A stretch of DNA of 64,000 bases from contig NC_026661.2 of NCBI RefSeq assembly GCF_000004075.3, forward strand, positions 17,946,307 through 18,010,306, in the 5' to 3' direction. The DNA is from Cucumis sativus (lineage: Eukaryota; Streptophyta; Magnoliopsida; Cucurbitales; Cucurbitaceae). Shown here in pieces: positions 12,953 through 25,200 of this stretch; the stretch's first letter is position 1, and every line of letters starts with the position of its first letter. The position numbers and the translations under genes were made by a program. The notes beneath the pieces are model-generated. The model made no database searches. It was given only the letters and a program-made list of their open reading frames with translations, and was not told the origin of the DNA.

Positions 12953-14470
12953 ATGGCCGCCGCCGCCGACAGGCCTCCCAAAACGCCGACAAAGGTACGC
13001 CGGAAACTCTATTCTCTTCCTCCAATTTATTCTTTATATCCTACATGGTTTCCTCTTTATCGGATTCATTCAATAATTTCAATTATCTCTCATTTGCGTT
13101 CTGGGGAACTGTAACCCTTAAATTCTGAAGATTGGAAAATACGGCCTAAGTAAATTGATGCTGTTTGGAGCTGGTTACGCCTTTGTTTTCCTCGTTTAGC
13201 GAGTACTGCGAAGTTTCACGGTGCATAGGGAAAATTTATTGAATGTGGCTATAATCAAGGGTGCGTAATTATCGGTTACATTGAAGCAGTCTCCTGCAAT
13301 AATTTCTTGGAAATAGGAAAGTTGAATGGGGAGATAATTAGTTGAGTTTTGCTTAATTATGGAAAAAGGAGGTTTAATTGAACTTGATATTGGTTTGTAG
13401 GTCCATCTGTTGTGTGAGAATTAATGCTCATTTAAACATAATCTTAAAGAAATTCATCAAAGTTCAAGTTCGTTAAAATATTTGTTGGCAGTGGCTGTGG
13501 GGAAGTTATTATGAAATTCAACGTCAGCTATTCTGGGACACTCATTTTTATTATAGTTTCTTGAAGTTTTAAAGTGAAACTCAGAGGTTCGATGCTTCTT
13601 TGTGGGCATTGGTCACTAGGAATTTTTGTAATTATGTCATTGATCTTGTTAGTTTGGGCTCGAGAACATTTTGTAGTTAGTGGAGGACACATACTTCTTT
13701 ACGGCTTATTCTTTATATTGTTCTTGTATTCTTTATTTGTTTTACTCAAACAGAAGTGAAAGTTAGAGATGGAAGTGAATTTCTGAGTCTCATGTGTTTA
13801 CCGATTGGATTTCTTTAAGTGTAACTCTTACAACTTTTCATTTAATACTTGAAAGGATCTTCTTTTATTGTCGCGTTGATTGTTCCAACTATAAAAAAGA
13901 AGTCCATCTAAGTTATTAGAAGCCTCTTTTGGTGTAATCTAAGGTGTTATTGGTTTCTGTTTACAGTCAACACGACTCCCAGTGGGTTTATTTGCTGCCC
14001 AGTGTGAGGAATGCTTCAAATGGAGGTTAATAAGTACCCAAGAGGAGTATGAAGGTATTAGAAGCAAAATTATAGAAGAACCTTTCACTTGCCAAAGGAA
14101 AACCGATACTTCTTGTGAAGATCCTCCCGATATTGACTATGATACAACTCGAACATGGGGAATTGACAAACCCAACATCCCAAAGACCCCAGAAGGTTTC
14201 ACAAGACGTTTAGTGCTGAGAAAGAACTTCACTAAATTCGATGCTTACTATGTTACACCCACAGGGAAGACAGTGAGATCTTCAACAGAGGTGTTAGCTT
14301 TTGTAGAAGCAAATCCTCAATACAAAGATATAGCTCTTTCAAACTTCAGTTTTGCTGTCCCAAAAATTATGGAAGAAACTGTTCCTGAAAGCATCTTGAA
14401 AGAGGGTTTAAATAGCAGCAGTGCCAAAAGAATTAAGAAAACAAAGAATGAATCTGCCCATACTGAATGA
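12953..14470 (+). CDS. MBD4: CW-type zinc finger / methyl-CpG-binding-domain protein (MBD4-like), complete
   Basis: Two exons, 12953-12994 (14 codons, MAAAADRPPKTPTK) and 13967-14470 (167 codons plus TGA), join in phase 0 across a 972-bp intron (AAAG|GTACGC to TTACAG|TCAACA). The 181-residue product has a CW zinc finger at about residues 26-78, with Cys27 and Cys30 (CEEC), a following W33, Cys56 and Cys64. An MBD-like region follows from about W78 (TWGIDKPNIPKTPEGF, RRLVLRKNFTKFDAYYVTPT, GKTVRSSTEVLAFVEANP). Domain order and length match the short plant MBD class of Arabidopsis MBD1, 2, 4 and 12, with MBD4 closest in length. These are nuclear proteins. CW domains read histone H3 K4 methylation in several families, but plant MBDs of this class are not firm mCpG binders. 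The C-terminus is lysine-rich (RIKKTK). Confidence 0.9.
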
Positions 14471-16276
14471 AAATCACTAGGGATTTGCTCGTAGCATTCT
14501 ATTGTTGATCTTAACCCTTGTGAATGATTTGATATTGTGCCGAAAGATGTAGAATGATGATTCTCCACTATTGTTTGTACCATTTTCTTGTTCACTTATG
14601 AGGAGAGTTGGGGTATATGGTATCATATTGCCATGTTTGATGACTGTCTGAAGATTGTTGGACTGAGTGAATTTGGTGACAGCAATGAGCAGTGACAAAT
14701 ATCTAGGAAAAATAATCCATTTTATCCCATAAACATAGTAAATGGTAGGTAAGAATGGAGGATGATTAGGTGCGACATCTCATGAAAATTCCTCGTTAGT
14801 TTACTTGGTTGCTCTTTTTCTAACTCTGTGTATTGAACATTTATTATTTTAGATTATTTTTAAATATAGCAAAATGATCCAAATTTATCTATAATAGATC
14901 AAGTATGTCTATTTGTATTTATCACAAATAAATTTTGATATTTTGTTATAGATCGTAAATATTTTCAAAAGTAGTCATTTAAAATAATTTTTTTATTAAT
15001 TTTGTTTATCGTTTTTTTTTAATTTAAAATTACTTTTAGTCCCTCAACTTTTATATAGATATCAATTTAATTCCTATATTCGGGTTGTAACCTTTTTTTA
15101 TAGTAACAATTGGTAAATTTTAAGTTAGAAATTGCATACTTTGATGAAGTTGAAAATTCAGTGTAAGAATCGCCATTTTCTCACCAAGTTTGAGTTAAAA
15201 TGGATGATTTCCAAAATATTTGTAGTTAATTAAAAATAATCTTTAAGTTTCCTTTATGTAATTAAAAAGCACTTATTAGAAAAGATTAAAAGAAAAGACA
15301 ATTAAGAATGCTCTTAGAGGAGGTTCTAAGAGTGCTCCCCACTCCAAGTCTTTTCCAAACCCACATTTATCTAATCCATATTTACTTTGGTATTATGTTC
15401 TAAGTTCTTAAAAACATTTTTTTTCACTTAAAAAGTTACAGTAAACAAGCCCCTTATTCGAATAAGTTTGGGATTAGCTCTCTTTGTTAACTTGAAAATT
15501 ATACTCCTCATTTAAGCTCTTCACACCCAATAAGGTTTGTGTTGGACACCCAAAGGCACCTAACGCCACCCCACTGTACGTGTTCTACAACCATGAAGCT
15601 CGCCGCCATCATTGGGTCTCTGACCATAGCTGCATAGTTCATTCATGCATGCCACTAATACAACGAAGACACATTTTACTACTTTAAAAGTCTTAATTAC
15701 TCCTGCCATTTGCTCGCACTTGCTGACATTATATATTGATATAAGAGCACAAAGGGATGATGCTAACGACTGATGATAAACACTTCAAAGTTGTTTAGTA
15801 TAATGTTGATTTTTTTAGTTCTGAGAAATACCATCGCTCTTAATTCTGTTTACTTGTAGCGGTGATTGAACATCAACAAAAGAAGTGGATACAATAATAA
15901 TCAATAATAAGTAATAGTGCAATTAAGAAACTGCCTCTTTAATTTAAGTAAAGTCAACATCTAAACTATATAAACAACTAAAAGAAAAAAAAAATGTGAA
16001 ACAAACCTCTCAACCCTACATTTACTTGCAGAATTAGTAAGAAAGCCTGGTCCCTCTGTTTTTTAAGCTAAAACTTCATTACACTAACCCGATCATCCAT
16101 TGTCTTGGTATTCAACAGATAATATGGAAACATACCATGTGCTCAAGAACGCGCTGATCACCATGAGGTTGGCTTTCACTATAATTGGTGTTAGTCGTAT
16201 ACGTACTCATATCTAGGCTCCGTGTTCAATAACCGCGATCTAGGTATCTGGTAAATTTTTGTTTAAACTTTGCTGT
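14471..16276. other. Spacer between convergent MBD4-like and Piezo genes
   Basis: The first 300 bp are probably the MBD4-like 3' UTR. A MITE-like palindrome is at 14858-14980. About 15330-15650 is less AT-rich (ACCCCACTGTACGTG and AAGCTCGCCGCCATCATTGG), but no frame or family was recognised. The Piezo 3' UTR lies below 16277. Confidence 0.5.
14858..14980. mobile_element. Second MITE of the AAATATAGCAAAA type
   Basis: The left end AAATATAGCAAAA and right end TTTTGTTATAGATCGTAAATATTTT are inverted relative to each other, about 120 bp apart, around a TCTATAATAGATCAAG-like centre. It resembles the 12443-12588 element in size and end sequence. Confidence 0.5.
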
Positions 16277-19200
16277 CTAGTCTACTTTTGTGTATTCAAG
16301 CAGCATGTGTGGGGACCTGTAGATTTTCACAAGTGTCCAGTATAAGACCTCTTCGACTCCAAGCTCACCCTCAGCTCTAGCAGCATATATGTCTTCACAA
16401 ATGGCAATCAACCTACAACATTATTGGGAAACATAGCTAATTTCATATTAGAAGGGGTAGTTTACCAAAAGCATATTGAGAATGTAGATAAATCAAACAA
16501 GATACCAGGTATCATCATAGAAAATAATAAAAGCACCAGTCTCTTCCTTGGTTTGTTTGCTTTTTTTTTTTTTCCAGATTGCTCAAACTCTCTTCGTGGT
16601 TTTCTCTGAATAGACATTACGTCTTGGTGTCCCCTATCCAAACTTAGTGCATTCTACTTTTTTCCAAGGTCGTTTTTTCATTAGTATTATTCAGATTCCT
16701 TTAGTTTTCTCTGCATAAATTTTACGCTTTGTTGCAGAAGGATTTGTTGTCTTATTTTTATTTCATTGTATCTTGAGTATCAGTCTCTTCTTGTCATTTC
16801 AATGAAAAGTTTTGTTTCTATACATGTAATAAAAGCACTCAAACTTTCTTTGAAAGCCTGATTGTAATATTTTTAAACTAATGATTTTGTCATTCAAACG
16901 AAAAAAAAAATGCAGAGATAGATTGCAAAAGTGAATTTTGTTACATTACCTGTCACAAGAAGGAAGATTCTCGTAGGGAATTCTCATTCTCAAGTCAGAG
17001 CATTGAAGTCTTATAAAACGGCCCACTGCTAGAACAAAGGTAATATAAAGTCCCCAGATGCTGAACTTGCTGAGAGTGTCACCCAGAATGCCCTCTGAAA
17101 GAAATGTTAAGGTTAGTAATATGATTTTGAAACATTCTTCTATTAATGATCTTTGTCATATTCTTTAAATCGGACTCACGAGGTGGTATTTCCTCAGAGA
17201 TTACAAAAGCTACTGGTCCGGTGAAACGTCCACATTCGCTGACGTTTATTGGCTGGATGTCATGGAAGGACCACCATTCATAGTTGTTACGGTTTAAGAT
17301 GAGATCAGCACTGACGAAACTTTCCTGTAAATGAGAATAAGATCAGTTATTTGAATAAAATCTCAAACAAACATAGAAATGATATTGGCTGATTTGTCTC
17401 AGTAGATGAAGAACATGACCCCAGATCTAGAAATCCTCAATCAGTGAACTGCACCGTGAGTTTCCATTACAGTTATTTGGGACGTGAGTTTCCAAACATT
17501 CAAATAAATTCGGGAAATAATTTTGTATGGATCCTGTCTTTCCTCCCCATGTCTTCTAAGCATATAATCTAGCCCCCAAGTTAAAGTACACAATTTGTAG
17601 CCCCAAAATTTTGTAAGCATCAAGTTTTGTGAAAATATCCATGTGAAAGCACAAGGACCAAAAATGGACAAAAAAGAAACCGATAAAACTTACAGACCAC
17701 CGGCCATGTTTAGTATCCTAAAAACGTAATCTATCAATAGTAATTTGAAAAGTGTGCCACATTTGATTCATTTATTGTTGCTTGTTTACCTGTGTTTTGT
17801 AAACGTAATTAAATGTGGGGCCTAGTGCCAAATCAATAATCAATAAACACAACAATTGAATATTACAAGATAAACTTAACTCATTAACTTCACACCTCAT
17901 TGTGAGCTAAAATTTATAAAAACCCAACAAGTGAAAAATCAAATAACCATTAAAGAGAAAGTGACATTATGGGACTTTAAAAAACGGGAATACCTTGTGA
18001 TACCATGTTAAATCACTAATGATCTAAAAGCTCAAGCTAATAAGTTACAATAAAGTAAATTATATCAATACTTCAACAAACCTCATCAACAAAAATATCA
18101 GCTAGTTGATGTATCTAGTAGCTACCAGTTGCTTGCTATGTTTTATCTTTAATGGCCATCTTTTATTTAACTATATGTTATAATTCTACTTAGCTTTTTC
18201 TAAGCATTACCGGTTGTTTAGGTGTTAGGTCAGCTTCTGTCCATAGTATAAAGCATAGGTTGTGCAGAATATTAATAAAAAAATCCCAGTTTTCTTGTAT
18301 GCGCCTTCGGCGAAGGGAGCTATGACCAGCAAGGGAATGGATGTGATGAGAATCATGGTGTTCCACTCGTTCCACAAGGACCAATTACAAAATCTAAGGC
18401 ATCAAAGATTCAACGATCATTCATTCTTTATGTACAAGAATGGATAGGGTCAATTCGTCCTTAATTTCATGTGTCACTTACTAATACAAGAGACGAAGGA
18501 CCATTTGGAGTATTGAATGACAATGTTTTCTCGGTTAAAGTGGACTATGGGTAGACATTAAGCTTCCATGAACCCTTATGATTTAGTTAATATCACATTT
18601 TTATTGTATTTTCATTTGTTTTAATTTGACAAGTTAGGGTAACTACCATTGAGAGGTTAGTATTAAAGATGGTGGTTGGAAGATAGTTGTCGGAAGATAG
18701 AAAACCTAGTGAATGTTTTATTTTGACTTTTTGGTATTTTCATTAAATAGGACAATATTTCTGCAAGGCGATATAATGCCTTTCTCCTTCTATTTGTAAG
18801 AACAAGACTTTTGATGAAAGGAATTTAAAATCTCGCTTTGAGACTTTTCCTATTTTTGCAATTCTTGTGATAGAATGCATGCGAGTTATTCAATCTAACA
18901 TTGATCAAGTTTGATTATGAAGTGACTCAATTTAGAACAAGATTTCTAAATCTTGCTTCAAGATCTTCAATCTAAGAGGTAATCTAATCCTAACTTTTTC
19001 TTGGTTGATCTAAATTAGTATAAAGAGGTGTTAGTTTCTTATTGCAAAGGTTCTTGCTACGTTAATAACTTGAATCTTTAGACTGAGGATTAGGGTTGCC
19101 GTATCATCGCAGTCGATGAAGAGATTCCATTCTTGCACACCTCAATTGCGAGCTTGATGGTCGTCGAAGAGAATATGGTGGAACTCAACGACCAAATGAA

Positions 19201-22200
19201 TGAATTGCAGACCATCGTGGAACGGATTGCTCGACGATTGGAAGTAGTTTTGAATGCCCTTCCCCAGCGGCAAGAAGTCAACACTAAAAACCAACAGAGA
19301 GAAGAAATTCAGCGCATTGCCGGCTGAATTCAGCACCAACCGTGCTGAAAAGACCACGACGACACCTCAGAATCCTCCAACAATACTCAAAGTCTCCCCA
19401 AATGCTACCGGCTGCAAAAACCCATAATGGATATTCAAGATTTAGAAGACTCAACTGAAGAAGAAGATGACGTTTAGCTAACAAAAAGAGAGGTCAGAAA
19501 CCATCATCCAAGATTCAGAAAGGGGCCGAAACAGAGAAGGAAATTATTGTGATGATCGAAACAAAGAAGAAGATTACAACGAAGGCCAAATTGTACCTGC
19601 CCGACACAGAGAATTCCAATTTTGAGAAAAGTTTCACCAAGACTTCCAGATGAAGGTTAATTTACCAATTTCCAGTGGCAAATTGGATATAAAGGCATTC
19701 CTTGATTGGTAAAAGACGTGGAGAGTTTCTTTGAATACATGGAAACAGCCAACGACAAGAAGGTGAAGTTGGTCGCATAAACTCAAACTGGTTGCATCAG
19801 CTTGGTGGGATCAATTTCAAGTCAACCAACGATTAATAGGAAAAACACTAATAAGAAGTTGGCCAAGAATGTTGAAAATGATGAAGGAACACTTTCTACC
19901 CGCAGATTTCGAGCAAATACTCTACCAACAATACCAACGGTGCTACCATGGTAATAGGAAAGTGGCGGAATATGCCAAAGAATTCCATCATTTAAGCGCT
20001 ACGACCCGAACGAACGAGAGTGAGAACTACCAAATCACCCGATTCGTTGACAGTTTCAAGGAAGACATACAAGAATTCGACTTGCAACCCATATTCATAT
20101 TGCCGCCCGCCATTTCAATGGCTTATAAAGCCAAACTAAAGCTGTAAAAAGAGCAAAGAAACAGTGAAACCAAAAAGAATTCGTGGGATAAGTCATTCAC
20201 TCCGTACCAACAAAAGAACTTCAAAAATAACAAGCAAGGTCAAGGCTCCAACACGTCAAAGATTAAAGATGATCAACCTCCCAAAGCCAATCAAAGTCCA
20301 AGAATCCAAGAATCTCTCAACAAGAAAGGAGGATCAAATAACTACCAAAGACTGGATCTTGGGTTTTGCTACTGGTATAATCAAACGGGACACTTGTCTA
20401 ATCAATGACCACGTGGAAGATGGTAACATATGTTGAGGGAGAAGAAAGCCAAGAAGACGAGACAACGCTAAATTCCAAAGAAGATTTGAATGAATTCTAC
20501 CAACATCGAAGACCGAAACTCACCAACAATGACACTCATTATTCCGAACACGTTGCACAATCAATGGCAAAGTTTGCAATGTCATAATTGATAGCGAGAG
20601 TAGCGAAAACATTGTCTCCTCAAAGCTCGTGCAAGCACTTAACCTCAAGCTTGATTCACATCCGCATCCTTAACAAGTTAGTTCAATCAAGAAAAGCGAC
20701 GAAGCATAGATAAGTTCAACTTGGACAATTACTCTCTCTATCAGTAATTTTTATAAAGATCAAATTATTTGTGATGGTTCTTGATATTAATGTATGTCAT
20801 ATTTTACTAGGACAATCTCGACAATAAGACCTACAAGCAATACACCAAGGAAGAGAGAATACTTACGAAGTTACTTGGATGGGGCAAAAAGTGAAGCTTC
20901 TACCTTCTATGAACCTAAGAGATAAAGAGGGATCCAAGAACAAGAAGGAAATAAAGAAACAACTATTTCGCATCCAAGAAAGTGGAAGGATAGTTGAAAA
21001 GGAAGACAAAGAAGTGTGGGCTTTGATAGTAAAAAATCAAGTATCAACTCCGTTCTTACAAGAAGAAAAACAAGGACATCAAAAGGTTGCAAGAAGAATT
21101 TCACCAAGTGTTAGAAGCTCCCACTAATTTGCCACCATTGAGAGATATCAATATCGATCTCATTCTTCACTCAACGCTTCCAAATTGACCTCACTACAGA
21201 ATGAGTCCAAAAGAATACAAAATCCTTCAAGAACAAGTGAATGAACTTCTAGAGAAAGAACACATTAGACCAAGCTTAAGTCTTTATGCCGTGTCTGTTC
21301 TTTTAACTCCCAAGAAAGACGGATCGTGGAGGATGTGCGTAGACAGTCGAGCCATCAACAAAATTATAATCAAATATTGCTTCCCCATTCCAAGGATGTC
21401 TGATCTATTTGATCATACGACAGGGATATTGCAGAGTCTTATTCCACTAAATGGTCCAAAGGTCCAGGTGCCATAAGACAGGTCCGAAGACGCCATAAGA
21501 CAGGTCCAAAGGACTATCCATTAGGGTTTGGAGGAGCGAAAATTTTCTCCAAGATCGACTTAAAAAGTGGGTACCACCAAATACAAATCCGAACGAGAGA
21601 TGAATGGAAAATAACATTTAAGACTAATGAGGGCCTCTTTGAATGGGGTAATGTCATTCGGACTTTCCAACGCACCTAGAACATTCATGAGTCAACCTAG
21701 GTTCTACGTTCTTACCTTAATAAATTCCTAGTAGTCTATTTTGATGACATTTTAGTTTACAGCACTACTTATGACGAAAGTCTATCCCACTTGCACAAAC
21801 TTTTTAAAGCACTTCAAGAAAATCAACTTAGTATTAATTTCAATAAGTGTTTTTTCTTAGTTAAAGAAATATATTTTTAGGTTTTATCATTAACGAATTT
21901 GGAATATCCGTAGACCCCAACGAAATTAAGGCAATAAAAGATTGGCCACAACCTAAGACAGTAAAAGATTGACAAAGTTTTCTTGGGCTTGCTTCTTTCA
22001 ACGGAAAATTCATAAGAAATTTTAACATTATAGCATCCCTGCTAATGGAATGTTTAAAGAAAGGAAAATTTTCATGGTCTAACCCTCAAACTCAAAGTTT
22101 TATGTTTTTGAAAGATAGATTGTTTAACACACCTGTTCTTGCGTTACCGAATTTCACTCAACCGTTTGAAGCGGCGGTCGATGCTTGCGGATATGGGATA

Positions 22201-25200
22201 GGAGCGGTCTGGTCTCAACACACTCACCCAATTGAGTATTTTGGTGATAAAGCAAGACAAAAACGGAGCACGTATGAACAAGAACTCTATTCGTTGGTAA
22301 GAGCTTTCAAGGTTTGGGAACACTATCTTTAAGGCCAAGAATTTATTTTATATTTCGACCACTTGTCCCTCAAATATTTGCAAACCCAAAGAACTATTAG
22401 TAGAATGCACGTTAGATGCTTTCTTTTATCCAACGTTTCCATTTCATAATAAAACACAAAGCCAACCTACTTACCATTCTAAAATGTCAAGTAGTAGCTT
22501 TTGACTCCTTACCTAATCTTTATAAAGATGACCACGATTTTGGTAAAACTTGGTCTTTATGTGTTGATCATGTCAATTGTAATGATTTCCAATTTGACTA
22601 ACGATTTTCTTTTCAAACACATCACTAATCCTCTTGTGCTTTGACCATTAGTATCATATATTTTATTAATAAAGAGACTTGTTTCCTTTTAAGAAAGAAT
22701 AATAAAAATATCAGCTAGTAGGTGGTAAGGAGTACCTCTTGTTCCAGAGGTCTAACTTCACCAGAGCCTGTGACACGGAAATATCTTTGGTAAACATTTT
22801 TTATCCGAAAGCCATTCATTGAGCCATTCAAAACTTTCTGAACATCAGATTGATTAGGAAGATCTCGAGATTCAATAACACGGTCATATTTTACAACTTC
22901 TTTCCCTTTTGGTCTGTCCCTGGTGAGTATCCAAGTGAAAGAAATGATTATATCTTGTTTCCGGTCAAGGGAATGAACGAATCTGGATTGAACCACATCA
23001 GGGACAAGCCACAGGACACTTGCATCAGCTTGACAACAAATTAACTGAATATCATCCTGATTATATGGACTCAGATAACCTCCAGGATCAAGAACCATAT
23101 TTGTATTCAACTTGTCCCATGAGATCTTTTCACAAAGAGTAGTCTGGTAGAGAGTCAATCTTCCTGAAGTTGTCTTGATATCCACCTGGCAACTGGCATC
23201 TTTGATTGGGTTTGCAACATTTGTTGGGTTGCCACTACTGTACATCTGTAACAAAGAGGAGTTTCAATTGTCAGCAACATTCACTATTAATTTGTCAAGT
23301 GGAGTTTTTTGGTTAAAACATACATGTGCTGGTGGACTCTGTTTTGAAGGGGGCCCAAACAGGCTTTTGAAAAAAGCCCCTCAAGGGCTTCAACGAAATG
23401 AGGCACCCCCTCCCCGATAAAAGAAAAAGGTTTACGGAATACCCTTCAACAGCTCTCTTCTCTCTAAACAGTCTCTTACAAAGCTCTAGTCTCTTGAGTT
23501 CCTTAATAATTTTTATCACCTTATCCTTCATAATACCATATTTTCACATTGGTGTGCAAGAAGATTATAAAGAACCATAGAATTAACGGACGGAATGCAA
23601 ATTATGACAAAACCAAAGTGGAACATTACCTTTTATGTCATTATGTGGAGAGTATAAATTTTTCTATTGCAAATAATAAATGATAATCAATTAGACATTA
23701 GAAAACTTCTAATGGTATATAAAACATGTCCTCTCTTGATTAAAAGAGATACACGGAGGCTCATAAAATGATAAGGAAGAATTTTTTTTGGTAAATATAG
23801 AAAAAAAGAACATAGAGAAGCGGCATTTCACTGGGTCCTAAAACATATATTTATTATCTTTTTTCTTTTTGGATAATTGGGATATCCGTCAACTTCATGG
23901 GACCAAAACATTACTAAATCTCAGTAGAAAGAAATTTGGGCATACAACAATTAATGCTCTCAAGTTCCTTACCAGCATTGGAGCCCAGATCACACAGATT
24001 AATATGAAGAACAGGCATATTCCATTGCAACATTTGGTCATTACAGTTTGCTTATCTCCTTGTTTGTGCTGAGATCTATTTAAGACTGCATCACATTTGA
24101 CAAGATACAAGCTTGCATTTATGTCCTCCAGCTGAGAAAAGAAATTCATATATTATTTTAACTCAGCATTCAATCCCTAGGGTCGGTATATAAATATAGA
24201 AGAAAACATAAATCTGTCTAGAGCTTTCATCCAAACGGTTAAATTTCAATGAGGATATGAGGTATCAAGAAAATCAATGATTTATTTCTGAAAAAAGAAA
24301 TGTAAAACCTAGTCACACATGCGTCACTGCAACCTTCATATAACTTAAACTTATTATTATGCTCGCTTAAAACTTGGAAAATAAATTCATTTTGTACCTC
24401 TAAACTTTGTGGGTTGAATCAATTAGAACCCTAAACTAATAATTGTATTAATTAAAATTCTAAACTTTTAGAAGTGATATCAGTTTAGACCAACCGTTAC
24501 AATTTTGTTTTAAAATAGATATACGTAATTGTCACACATGTATGGCATTTGTCGGAAATAAATGGCTTTGTTGATAGTTTATAGCCCCAAGAGTATTTTA
24601 GTATTTTGCTTTTCCTAAGTTTATTTCCTTTTTTGTATCAGGACTTGCTAGAGCCAATAAAAAGACTCTATTGTGATTATTTCTTCTTGTTCTAGGGTTT
24701 TCCACGTAAACCTTGTGCTCTCTTTTCTAACGTTTAACAGTATCTATAGTGTAGAGACTAATGCAATATTAGAATGAAATGATGAACTCAGGTTGACAGT
24801 AGAAACATGAACAGTTTTTTGTCTTCCCTCCGTCCTTTGTTTTTCTCTACTCATTTAGAAAGGACTATGATGGGAGGTTTTAGGGAGAAGAATATTGTTG
24901 TTTAGGCGACTTTAACTTGATTTTTTTAAAGGGATATGGAACTTTTCATTGAAGAAATGAAAAAAAGACTAATGCTTTGAAAACAGGAACACAATAATTT
25001 TAAATGAAATCAAGTGAAATAGTTATGAATCACTAATAGATGGATTAAATTGACTCACTTATGTGTTTAGACTTTAATCGATACAATTGTTAATTTATGG
25101 TTTTGATGAACACAACCTGAAAAGTTTTCGGCACAAATAGATTTTTCTCTAAAACTTACTACAGCAACAATATTTCTATGATCTTTAAGTCTAAGATTTC

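Noticed and set aside
13574..13759. 61-codon open frame in the MBD4-like intron
   Set aside because: Hydrophobic chance frame inside a T-rich intron with clear splice borders; no family likeness.
15330..15660. Less AT-rich block between MBD4-like and Piezo, considered as an exon or tRNA relic
   Set aside because: No open frame with splice sites, no tRNA box motifs and no repeat ends.
22590..22735. An integrase or 3' LTR for the gypsy element
   Set aside because: Pol similarity stops after RNase H and the flank returns to Piezo sequence within about 150 bp.
22850..23044. Plus-strand frames opposite Piezo exon 18
   Set aside because: Shadows of a long, clearly coding minus-strand exon.
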